A stretch of 23,001 bases of DNA from Erysipelotrichia bacterium (GTDB taxonomy: Bacteria; Bacillota_I; Bacilli_A; Erysipelotrichales; Erysipelotrichaceae): positions 1-23,001 of the forward strand of contig SAAR01000019.1 of assembly GCA_009916335.1 (NCBI GenBank). Reading direction: 5' to 3'. Positions 16,865 to 22,903 of this stretch are shown in pieces. The first letter of the stretch is position 1; the number at the start of each line of letters is the position of its first letter. The translations under genes and the position numbers were made by a program. The notes under the pieces are model-generated. The model saw only the letters and a program-made list of their open reading frames with translations. It had not been told where the DNA came from and searched no databases.

Positions 16865-16900
16865 AAAACCTCACTCCTATGATACATAGTGTGAGGTTTT
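16865..16900 (-). promoter_or_regulatory. Hairpin sequestering the ribosome site of the TspO-like gene
   Basis: In the mRNA, AAAACCTCAC (16900-16891) pairs perfectly with GTGAGGTTTT (16874-16865), which ends directly before the ATG at 16864. An inner stem CTATG-TAT-CATAG continues it after a small bulge. The whole GGAGTGAGG ribosome site is paired. It could block translation, or act as a weak terminator, since only four U follow. Confidence 0.65.
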
Positions 16901-17024
16901 ATTGATGAAATATACATTATATTACACCTTTCTGTACTTCTATAAGCAGGGAAAATCAACCCTCTCCCCTTAACAAAGATAACAATAAAAGATGTTTAAT
17001 ACAAATTCCTTGTATAAAGAAATG

Positions 17025-17210
17025 TTAAAATGTTTTAAACACAAAGAATAAAATTAATGTTAAAATAGCACAAATTAAAGTACCAGTAATTGAATGGGCT
17101 CTTAGCTTAATTCCTTCCATTCCATCATCACTAAACCCTTCTAAAGTAAATAGTGTCACAAAAAAGAATAAACACATAGATAAAATTAACATCGTTGAAC
17201 TAAAAGACAT
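17025..17210 (-). CDS. Small two-pass membrane protein, function unknown
   Basis: The 61-residue protein has two hydrophobic segments (about 5-22 and 40-58) joined by an acidic loop, EGFSDDGMEGIKLR. GGAGGT lies 7 nt before the ATG, which supports real translation. Upstream is a likely -10 (TATACT, 17296-17301) and an ~80-nt leader that begins with a 12-bp stem-loop. It does not belong to a family I know. It lies between the TspO-like gene and ldh, all on the minus strand, and is separated from ldh by the terminator of ldh. Confidence 0.7.
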   Translation of the reverse strand: MSFSSTMLILSMCLFFFVTLFTLEGFSDDGMEGIKLRAHSITGTLICAILTLILFFVFKTF

Positions 17211-17235
17211 TCTAATACCTCCTTATACAGATTTA

Positions 17236-17286
17236 GAAAAGATAAGGGAATGTGGTTTAAGTATGTAGTCAAAGCCTTATCCTTTC
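17236..17286 (-). promoter_or_regulatory. 5'-leader stem-loop of the small membrane protein gene
   Basis: On the minus strand, GAAAGGATAAGG (17286-17275) pairs with CCTTATCTTTTC (17247-17236): 12 bp with one G-U, 27-nt loop. If transcription starts about 7 nt after TATACT (17301-17296), this is at the very 5' end of the mRNA, a classic stabilising position. Confidence 0.5.
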
Positions 17287-17359
17287 TACACCTTTAGTAT
17301 ATAAAAATCATAAGGTTTGAATACATCGAATTAGCTTACATCTTCTTACATTATTGTAA

Positions 17360-17386
17360 GAAAAAAGTATGACCTAAGCCATACTC
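17360..17386 (-). terminator. Terminator of ldh
   Basis: On the minus strand, AGTATGG and TCATACT form a 7-bp stem with a final wobble (17385-17379 with 17372-17366). A seven-T run and CTTAC follow. It lies 10 nt after the ldh stop. A small CTTACA-TTAT-TGTAAG hairpin (17345-17360) follows. Confidence 0.75.
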
Positions 17387-17394
17387 TATTTATA

Positions 17395-18357
17395 TTACCC
17401 TACTAAGATAGGATCAACCACTTCTTGAATTGTTTTTTGAAGTTCTCCACATGATTTATCAAATTTACCTTGATCGACTTCATTTAATGGTAAATGGATA
17501 ATTTCACGAACACCTTCACGATTTACAATAGCAGGCACCCCAATATAGAAACCATTGTGTCCATATTCCCCATTTTGTTGTGCTGAAATCGTCATAACAG
17601 CATTTTCATTATTTAAGATTGCATGCACTAAACGATTTAATGATAACCCAATTCCATAGTATGTAGCTTTTTTCTTTTCAATAATCTGATAAGCTGCATC
17701 ACGAACATTTTCATAAATTTTTAATAGATCTGATAAGTCTTTATTTTGTTCATCTAATAATTCAAGTAAGTTTTTACAACCAACATAAGCATGAATCCAA
17801 GGCACAAAACTTGAATCTCCATGTTCTCCCATAATGTATGCATGAACATTTGTAGAGTTTACATTTAAGTATTCAGAAATCATAAAACGTAAACGTGCTG
17901 TATCTAACAATGTTCCTGATCCTATAACTTGACTTGCAGGAAGTCCTGACACTTTTTGTGCAACATATGTCATCACATCTACTGGATTACTAGCCACTGC
18001 GATAATCCCATCAAATCCTGACTCTTTAATCTGTTCACATATACTTTTCATAATTTTGGTATTAATACCAGTTAATTCTAATCTAGTTTGTCCTGGCTTT
18101 TGTGCTGCTCCTGCCGTAATGACAATGATACTTGCATCTGCACAATCACTATAATCTCCAGCTTTAATCTTAATCTTACTTTGAGAGTATGGAAGTCCAT
18201 GAGATAAATCCATTGCTTCCCCTTCAGCTTTATCCTTTGCCACATCTACCAATACTAATTCATCAATCCCTGGTTGAGATAAAAATGAATAAGCCATACT
18301 CATTCCGACAAACCCTGTTCCTACTAATACAATTTTTCTATTATCTAATTTATTCAT
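17395..18357 (-). CDS. ldh: L-lactate dehydrogenase
   Basis: The 320-residue cytosolic enzyme reduces pyruvate to L-lactate with NADH. The NAD-binding GTGFVGMS is near residue 13. The active loop QKPGQTRLEL has the substrate Arg, and IMGEHGDSSFVPW holds catalytic His179. NPVDVMTYV and LDTARLRF place it in the LDH rather than malate dehydrogenase branch. AGGAGAG precedes the ATG, and a near-consensus promoter lies just upstream, so expression should be strong. It is monocistronic with its own terminator. With lctP elsewhere in the window it points to lactate as a fermentation product. Confidence 0.96.
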   Translation of the reverse strand: MNKLDNRKIVLVGTGFVGMSMAYSFLSQPGIDELVLVDVAKDKAEGEAMDLSHGLPYSQSKIKIKAGDYSDCADASIIVITAGAAQKPGQTRLELTGINTKIMKSICEQIKESGFDGIIAVASNPVDVMTYVAQKVSGLPASQVIGSGTLLDTARLRFMISEYLNVNSTNVHAYIMGEHGDSSFVPWIHAYVGCKNLLELLDEQNKDLSDLLKIYENVRDAAYQIIEKKKATYYGIGLSLNRLVHAILNNENAVMTISAQQNGEYGHNGFYIGVPAIVNREGVREIIHLPLNEVDQGKFDKSCGELQKTIQEVVDPILVG

Positions 18358-18380
18358 AAAATTCTCTCCTTTTCCCTTTA

Positions 18381-18409
18381 ATTATAGTCCTTTTAAAAAA
18401 CATTGACAA
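18381..18409 (-). promoter_or_regulatory. Near-consensus promoter of ldh
   Basis: On the minus strand, TTGTCA (18409-18404), exactly 17 bp, and TATAAT (18386-18381) form a strong sigma-A promoter 24 nt before the start codon. A small palindrome ACAAT-G-ATTGT overlaps the -35. Confidence 0.85.
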
Positions 18410-18519
18410 TCATTGTAAGGGATAACATTTTGTTTTTTTGTATAAATTAGTTAAGCTTTCTAACTCTTTATTCATAAAAGACAAACATAAGGATAAAAAT
18501 AACGTAATTTGTCATAACA

Positions 18520-18552
18520 AAAGAAAAGAAACCACTCTTATAAAGTGATTTC
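18520..18552 (-). terminator. Terminator overlapping the end of the 80-residue gene
   Basis: On the minus strand, GAAATCACT (18552-18544) pairs with AGTGGTTTC (18536-18528), with one wobble, and TTTTCTTTT follows. The stem includes the last codons, so the stop codon sits in the loop-side region. Confidence 0.75.
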
Positions 18553-18780
18553 AATATCATCGCCATCGGCACTATGTACTTCCACTAAACATAGTCCTTT
18601 ATATTTTTTTCTTGCTTGTTTTAATAGTTTTTGAATATTATCTCTTGTTTCTTTAGAACAATGAATATCTTCTTTTTGCAAAGCTTTTTCAATTAATTTA
18701 AAAGATAAAGAAGAAGTGAATAACCTCGTTGGCAACCACAAACGTATTCTTTTTCCTTCGCTGTTGATTTTAATTTTCAT
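18538..18780 (-). CDS. Small protein sharing the C-terminal domain of the adjacent XRE regulator
   Basis: The 80-residue soluble protein follows the XRE gene after a single base (TAA, G, ATG), so it is translationally coupled. Its pattern KRIRLWLPTRLF ... LLKQARKKYKGLCLVEVHSADGDDIEITL mirrors the C-terminal part of its neighbour (DRVRVNLPMALV ... MIESGVIGKLVEVDSAEGDHVEVVVE). The shared pattern is a beta-rich segment, a helical middle and a final G-x-LVEV-x-SAEGD-x-VEI strand. This resembles the SHOCT-like/LiaX-like domains found with cell-envelope stress genes. That likeness is from memory and tentative. It may form mixed complexes with the regulator and change its activity. Confidence 0.75.
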   Translation of the reverse strand: MKIKINSEGKRIRLWLPTRLFTSSLSFKLIEKALQKEDIHCSKETRDNIQKLLKQARKKYKGLCLVEVHSADGDDIEITL

Positions 18781-18781
18781 C

Positions 18782-19270
18782 TTACTCTACAACAACCTCT
18801 ACATGATCCCCTTCTGCACTATCTACCTCAACTAATTTACCAATCACACCACTTTCAATCATCTGCATAATCATATTCAAATCAATCCCTTGCATAGCTG
18901 GATTGTCTGTTACTTGTGGTATACTCATTCCCATTTCACATGCCATCTTAACTAATGCCATCGGTAGATTCACTCGCACTCGATCCCCTTCATTTGAATC
19001 AACATAAATTCTTAAAAACATGTCATCAATATTTTTTCTATTTTCTTCAGCTACTAAGACAACTCCTTGTTGTTTTTCTCTAATTAAATCATCTAATGTA
19101 ACATGAAAGAAATCTGCTAATTCAATTAAAATTGGTAAATCAGGAATAGATAAATCATTCTCCCATTTTGATACTGCTTGTGGCGATACCCCCATCTTAT
19201 CTGCCAATTCATCTTGTGTCATTTTCTTTAACTTTCTAAATTCACTAATTTTCATTCCTAAAGTTTTCAT
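18782..19270 (-). CDS. XRE-family transcriptional regulator with C-terminal beta-rich domain
   Basis: The predicted 162-residue protein has an N-terminal HTH_3 domain (~6-62) with MTQDELADKMGVSPQAVSKWE, the classic Cro/CI recognition helix region. A linker and a C-terminal domain (~88-162) shared with the downstream 80-residue protein follow. I chose the ATG at 19270 because AGG lies 8 nt upstream; the ATG at 19276 is too near that site. A promoter with TATAAT (19300-19305) and TTTAAA (19322-19327) lies upstream, and two inverted repeats just beyond it may be operators. The targets are unknown; autoregulation is likely. Confidence 0.88.
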   Translation of the reverse strand: MKTLGMKISEFRKLKKMTQDELADKMGVSPQAVSKWENDLSIPDLPILIELADFFHVTLDDLIREKQQGVVLVAEENRKNIDDMFLRIYVDSNEGDRVRVNLPMALVKMACEMGMSIPQVTDNPAMQGIDLNMIMQMIESGVIGKLVEVDSAEGDHVEVVVE

Positions 19271-19299
19271 CTGCATTTCCTGCCTTTCTTTACTCTTTC

Positions 19300-19327
19300 A
19301 TTATAAAACATACTAACCTTTTTTAAA
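19300..19327 (-). promoter_or_regulatory. Promoter of the XRE operon
   Basis: On the minus strand, TTTAAA (19327-19322), a 16-bp spacer and TATAAT (19305-19300) lie 30 nt before the XRE start. The -10 is perfect and the -35 is weak. Confidence 0.6.
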
Positions 19328-19334
19328 GATACCC

Positions 19335-19377
19335 CTAGTTGAATTAGTCAACCACTTGTTGTATTTTTTACAACTAG
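19335..19377. promoter_or_regulatory. Nested inverted repeats upstream of the XRE promoter
   Basis: GTTGA-N5-TCAAC (19338-19352) and GTTGT-N7-ACAAC (19358-19374) lie in tandem. An outer pair CTAGTTG / CAACTAG (19335-19341, 19371-19377) encloses them. There is no U-run on either strand, so a terminator is unlikely. They may be binding sites for the XRE protein. Confidence 0.45.
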
Positions 19378-19390
19378 CAGTAGAAACGCC

Positions 19391-21244
19391 TTATTTTATC
19401 GTATATTGATTCGTTTTTAAATCAATAATGACATGTGTTCCATCACTAAAGATACTTTCTTGTTTACTATAATCAGCACTTAAAAAGTGATGAGCAATCA
19501 TTTCTTCATAAGCAACTTTACGATGTAAATCACTCACGATTTGACAGCGTTCTATCTTTTCTTGCAAATGCAATGGATCACTTTTAAAAACACCATCGAC
19601 ATTAGGATACGCACCTTCTCTGATTAGATAGGCAACCCCACCATTAAGCAATGCATATAACATATAATCTTCCTTCCCCTTTTTCATTGGCCATGGTAAA
19701 ATCATACAATCATGATAGACAAGATTAAACAAAGGTACAGCGATCCCCATTCTTTTACTGTCTTTCTCTTTAAGCATAAATTCATAAGGTCCATAATGTG
19801 CGAAAACTAGTTGCTTCATCGCAAAATCACTACACTCTTCGCTACTTGGTAAAATATGTTTACTGTGTAAGTAAGCAAAACATTCATTTCTTGCACTTGC
19901 ACATTCTTTGCGTGTCATACGATGTGTTGGATTACTACACTCATCTAATTCATTGCAGGTAAATACATCTAAATAACTAGCATCTATACAAATGTTTTCT
20001 ACCAATAAACGTTCGTAATTGCGTTTTACATAACGTTTTGCTAAAGTAGCACATAGATAGTTTTGCACACCTCCAGCCCAATGAGAAAATTCATAATAGC
20101 CACCATCAACATCTTGTAAGGCATGAAAACGACGATAGCTCTTAGCTTGATGATAGTAATCACGATATTGATCGTGCAAACCAATTAGATCACCATGATG
20201 ATGAAGTGCCTCTACTAACTTCTTTAACCCAGCATATCCTCCTGCCTCTTGATTAGGTGGCAAAACATCAGGGTGTTCATTATCATATCCAGCATTTCCC
20301 CAACCATCTAAATGTACATAAAGTGCCTTTGCTCCTGCTTGTTTCATAGTTTCAAGTTGTTTTATTTTATCTTCAAAACTAATCAGTTGATCATTTTGAC
20401 TAGGATTATTAGCATCATAAAAATGCGATTGCTTATCAAAATGCGTTTTAATTTTAGTATGCACAAAACTTCTCCCCACCAATTGATCCACTGCTGCATT
20501 TTTTTCTTTCTTCTCTTTTAAGGAAGTGAATAAACCTGTTTCCTTTGCATATTCTCGGTATACTTTACACATTGTATTATGATCACAATCCTTTAAAAAA
20601 CGATAACGTAAAACACGCTTATATGCCATCTTAGCTAAAGAAGGCAACCAACGCACACTTAGTTTTGTTTCATGGGTACTAGCAGAATGTTCGACAACAT
20701 AACGAGCGTCCCATGGAGTTGTATTAATCATAATATAGCCATGCTCATTTTCAATTTGTGCAAACCATGGCATATAAGCAGCACTACTACAAAACTGTCC
20801 ATTAAATGCAAGCTTTTCATAATCATAATCCCATGTATTAGGTAATAAAATACCTTGCATATAAGGAATTAAAGAATACCCATCCTTTTGATGAAAAGCA
20901 AAGCTATTTGGCCATTTTACCTCTTTAATATCAAAGCCATGATCATTTACAATAATCCATTCAAAAAAGATGTCCTGTGTACTTTCTTCAATCCATACTA
21001 ATGTATCAAAAGCAAAATTCACTCCTTTTAAATCACGATAACGTGTTAATATCCCTTTCCCACACCCATCTTCATAATATTCACTTCGTATATCCTTTGC
21101 CTGTTCAAAAGCAATACAGCGATCATTATTCAATATGATTTGTGCAACAAAGTGTTCATCACTACACCAAACATAACCATCTTTTTCCACTGTATAATTC
21201 CCATTCTTAACCAATAACTTCGTATCTTTTACTTGTACTTGCAT
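19391..21244 (-). CDS. Intracellular glycosidase of the GH129/GH101 type (putative alpha-N-acetylgalactosaminidase)
   Basis: The 617-residue protein has no signal peptide or membrane segment. An N-terminal beta-rich domain (~1-250) precedes a TIM-barrel-like region. Key acidic spots are YVHLDGWGNAGYD (Asp313), CIDASYLDVFTC (Asp426, probable nucleophile) and LPSSEECSDF (Glu469/470). FAHYGPYEF and FNLVYHDCMILPWP follow. The length, intracellular location and Asp/Glu order resemble GH129 alpha-N-acetylgalactosaminidases and the related GH101 and DUF5696 groups; this is from memory. It would act on imported mucin-type glycan pieces or glycopeptides. GAGG lies 5 nt before the ATG, and a TGGTATAAT extended -10 (21270-21275) precedes it. 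It is monocistronic. No clear terminator is seen before the XRE operon. Confidence 0.6.
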   Translation of the reverse strand: MQVQVKDTKLLVKNGNYTVEKDGYVWCSDEHFVAQIILNNDRCIAFEQAKDIRSEYYEDGCGKGILTRYRDLKGVNFAFDTLVWIEESTQDIFFEWIIVNDHGFDIKEVKWPNSFAFHQKDGYSLIPYMQGILLPNTWDYDYEKLAFNGQFCSSAAYMPWFAQIENEHGYIMINTTPWDARYVVEHSASTHETKLSVRWLPSLAKMAYKRVLRYRFLKDCDHNTMCKVYREYAKETGLFTSLKEKKEKNAAVDQLVGRSFVHTKIKTHFDKQSHFYDANNPSQNDQLISFEDKIKQLETMKQAGAKALYVHLDGWGNAGYDNEHPDVLPPNQEAGGYAGLKKLVEALHHHGDLIGLHDQYRDYYHQAKSYRRFHALQDVDGGYYEFSHWAGGVQNYLCATLAKRYVKRNYERLLVENICIDASYLDVFTCNELDECSNPTHRMTRKECASARNECFAYLHSKHILPSSEECSDFAMKQLVFAHYGPYEFMLKEKDSKRMGIAVPLFNLVYHDCMILPWPMKKGKEDYMLYALLNGGVAYLIREGAYPNVDGVFKSDPLHLQEKIERCQIVSDLHRKVAYEEMIAHHFLSADYSKQESIFSDGTHVIIDLKTNQYTIK

Positions 21245-21269
21245 AACTACCTCGATTTCTTTCTATCCT

Positions 21270-21275
21270 ATTATA
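21270..21275 (-). promoter_or_regulatory. Extended -10 promoter of the glycosidase gene
   Basis: TGGTATAAT on the minus strand has a perfect -10 with the TGn extension, 26 nt before the start codon. The -35 (TTCGCA at 16 bp) is weak. Confidence 0.6.
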
Positions 21276-21290
21276 CCAAATTTAGCCCAC

Positions 21291-21320
21291 TTGCGAATCG
21301 CTTTTCATTCACACTATAAT
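21291..21320 (+). promoter_or_regulatory. Promoter of the VanZ-RDD gene
   Basis: TTGCGA (21291-21296), an 18-bp spacer, and TATAAT (21315-21320) lie 35 nt before the ATG. It is divergent from, and close to, the promoter of the glycosidase gene. Confidence 0.6.
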
Positions 21321-21354
21321 TACGTTATAATAATAAAAAATGAAAGGGGTACAT

Positions 21355-22545
21355 ATGGCTCATTATCAAAGTATCATTATACAAGCAATGATTTTCTTTC
21401 CTTTTATCGCTCTCCTATTTTCATTGCCTTATATTTTACATAACTATCATAAATATGGTTCTTTTTTAAGTATCCGTATTGCGATTGTTTATTCGTTTAT
21501 CTTATATTTATTATGTATGTATTTTCTTGTTATTTTACCTTTGCCTTCTTTTGATGAAGTTGCTCAAATGGCTACTCAAAAACCCCAGCTTATTCCTTTT
21601 CAATTTATGAGTGATCTGCTAGCCACTTTGACAATTACGCATTTTGATATAACTTCATTATTAAAAGCATTAAATACTCCTGCTCTGTATCAAGTTGTTT
21701 TTAATCTATTAATGACGATTCCTTTTGGTATGTATTTACGTTACTACTTTCGCTGTAACTTCAAAAAAACGCTACTTTTTGCTTTTTTGCTTTCCTTATT
21801 TTTTGAACTTACACAACTAAGTGGTTTGTATTTTATCTATCCAAAGAGCTATCGCCTATTTGATGTTGATGATTTGCTCATTAATACTTTAGGTGCATTG
21901 TTAGGTTATTTTATCATCAAACCTTTTATGCGTGTATTGCCAACTAGAGAGGAAATCGATAGTGCAAGCTACAAGCGTGGAAAACATGTTTCCTTACCAA
22001 GAAGATGTATTGCACTCGTATTAGATTATATTGTTATTTTAATCATCAATGCCATATGTATAAACATATTGGCTAGTTTTAGCATACATTATTCACATAC
22101 TTTATCCATCATCACAATCATCTATTTTATTGCCCTTGCCTTTTTAACAGATGGACAAAGTATCGGCAAAAAAATCATGCAGATAAAAATTATTAAAGAG
22201 GGCAATAAAAAATGGTATTCATTTATCATTCGCTATTTAAGTTTATACCTAATGATCGATGTGATTCCTTCTCTATTAAGTAGATATACTACTAATCTAT
22301 ATGACAAAAACATTTTACAATTAAATAGCTACTTCTTAATAACCGGTTTAATCATGGCAAGTGTTATCATTTATTTACTATTTGCTCTCGTGGAAATTGC
22401 TACCCATAAACAATTATTTTATGAGCGTTCATCAAAGACGAGAATCATAAGCACTATTCACATTGAAGAAGAAAATAGACCTATACAAGAGAATCGTGAT
22501 ACACAACTTGATAGCGAACAAAATTCTTCTTCCTCAACACAATAA
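21355..22545 (+). CDS. VanZ-RDD fusion membrane protein
   Basis: The predicted 396-residue integral membrane protein joins two domains. Residues ~1-195 form a VanZ-like domain, with FNLLMTIPFGMYLRYYF, FELTQLSGL and RLFDVDDLLINTLGALLGYF as the family core. Residues ~215-360 form an RDD domain, with LPRRCIALVLDYIVI and FLTDGQSIGKKIMQIKII. The tail is hydrophilic and rich in E, Q and S. VanZ proteins are linked to low-level teicoplanin resistance, and RDD proteins to membrane transport, but this fusion has no settled function. I chose the start at 21355 because AAAGGGG lies 5 nt before it; an ATG 15 nt upstream lies in that ribosome site. No terminator is seen before the small-RNA promoter downstream. 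Confidence 0.88.
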   Translation: MAHYQSIIIQAMIFFPFIALLFSLPYILHNYHKYGSFLSIRIAIVYSFILYLLCMYFLVILPLPSFDEVAQMATQKPQLIPFQFMSDLLATLTITHFDITSLLKALNTPALYQVVFNLLMTIPFGMYLRYYFRCNFKKTLLFAFLLSLFFELTQLSGLYFIYPKSYRLFDVDDLLINTLGALLGYFIIKPFMRVLPTREEIDSASYKRGKHVSLPRRCIALVLDYIVILIINAICINILASFSIHYSHTLSIITIIYFIALAFLTDGQSIGKKIMQIKIIKEGNKKWYSFIIRYLSLYLMIDVIPSLLSRYTTNLYDKNILQLNSYFLITGLIMASVIIYLLFALVEIATHKQLFYERSSKTRIISTIHIEEENRPIQENRDTQLDSEQNSSSSTQ

Positions 22546-22579
22546 CAAACACTAAAAATACTAAAAAAATGAAAAGCTG

Positions 22580-22608
22580 TTGCAATCATGTTGTCATTTG
22601 ACTATAAT
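22580..22608 (+). promoter_or_regulatory. Strong promoter of a short plus-strand RNA
   Basis: TTGCAA (22580-22585), exactly 17 bp, and TATAAT (22603-22608) predict a start near 22615. No ORF with a ribosome site follows before the terminator at 22659-22698, so the product should be a short non-coding RNA. Confidence 0.8.
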
Positions 22609-22614
22609 AAATTT

Positions 22615-22698
22615 GAGCAAAGAGCAATCTTGCTTTTATCAAAATGCAAAATACTCAAAGCAAAAGGAGGGCACGGGTTAAATGACCTCCTTTTTGCT
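22615..22698 (+). ncRNA. Putative antitoxin RNA (RNA II-like), ~84 nt
   Basis: The RNA is predicted from the promoter at 22580-22608 to the terminator at 22659-22698. It converges on the minus-strand toxin gene and overlaps it only in the terminator. It carries TGCAAAATACTC (22645-22656), which is the exact complement of GAGTATTTTGCA at codons 3-6 of the toxin ORF. It also carries ATCAAAAT (22638-22645), complementary to the loop of the hairpin before the toxin start. The layout matches RNA II of the enterococcal par/Fst systems. It should block toxin translation by pairing at the start region. The RNA itself has not been shown to exist. Confidence 0.6.
22659..22698. terminator. Bidirectional terminator shared by toxin mRNA and antitoxin RNA
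   Basis: AGCAAAAGGAGG (22659-22670) pairs with CCTCCTTTTTGCT (22686-22698) with one bulged T, around a 15-nt loop. There are five T on the plus side and four T on the minus side. A shared terminator is a hallmark of convergent par-type modules. Confidence 0.8.
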
Positions 22699-22764
22699 AT
22701 ATCTAAGTGTATGTAATAGTATTTATGTGCTTTGCATAAAGCTTGTTACTTATTAATAAAGTAA

Positions 22765-22851
22765 TTATCCTTTAATAATAAGATAGATCATTTCTATTAG
22801 TGTAATCACTAAAACAAGGATTAATGCAACCGCTGCAAAATACTCCATCAT
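22765..22851 (-). CDS. 28-residue hydrophobic peptide, putative type I toxin
   Basis: The ORF encodes MMEYFAAVALILVLVITL followed by IEMIYLIIKG and a TAA. One membrane helix covers residues ~6-26, with a short basic end. The size and shape fit small membrane toxins of the Fst/TxpA/BsrG and holin-like groups. The ribosome site AAAGGAGAG (22882-22890) is too far from the ATG in sequence but is brought near it by the intervening hairpin. Either of two adjacent ATGs (22851, 22848) may be used. A convergent short RNA matches codons 3-6 exactly. It would sit in the cytoplasmic membrane and depolarise it if made in excess; that is family knowledge. No sequence identity to a named toxin could be tested. 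Confidence 0.55.
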   Translation of the reverse strand: MMEYFAAVALILVLVITLIEMIYLIIKG

Positions 22852-22856
22852 ACAAA

Positions 22857-22879
22857 CATGTAATCAAAATCATTACATG
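22857..22879 (-). promoter_or_regulatory. Hairpin between ribosome site and start of the toxin ORF
   Basis: In the mRNA, CATGTAAT (22879-22872) pairs perfectly with ATTACATG (22864-22857) around a 7-nt loop, GATTTTG. GGAG lies just 5' of it and the ATG of the toxin 5 nt 3' of it. The stem contains an ATG-TAA start-stop pair at normal spacing from the ribosome site. The loop is complementary to ATCAAAAT of the short RNA. Confidence 0.65.
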
Positions 22880-22897
22880 CACTCTCCTTTCCCCCTA

Positions 22898-22903
22898 TTT
22901 ATA
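22898..22903 (-). promoter_or_regulatory. Putative -10 of the toxin mRNA
   Basis: TATAAA on the minus strand would start an mRNA near 22891-22895 with GGGGG, giving an mRNA of about 235 nt ending at the shared terminator. The -35 is poor, so this is tentative. Confidence 0.4.

Noticed and set aside
16992..17019. ATACAA-N5-TTGTAT inverted repeat after the 61-residue gene as a terminator
   Set aside because: The stem is only 6 A/T-rich bp and no U-run follows on the minus strand.
20312..20521. 69-codon plus-strand ORF inside the glycosidase gene, and similar ORFs at 3893-4156, 4275-4523, 6289-6474, 10439-10627, 11772-11963, 12529-12732 and 13421-13734
   Set aside because: All lie opposite well-supported coding sequences, lack ribosome sites and have low-complexity composition. 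They are shadows.
22871..22876. Alternative toxin frame starting MILITCLYDGVF from the ATG at 22873
   Set aside because: It has an acceptable distance to the ribosome site, but the product is not hydrophobic and is rich in Cys, Asn and Asp. The frame starting at 22851 has the membrane-peptide profile. It is kept only as an alternative.
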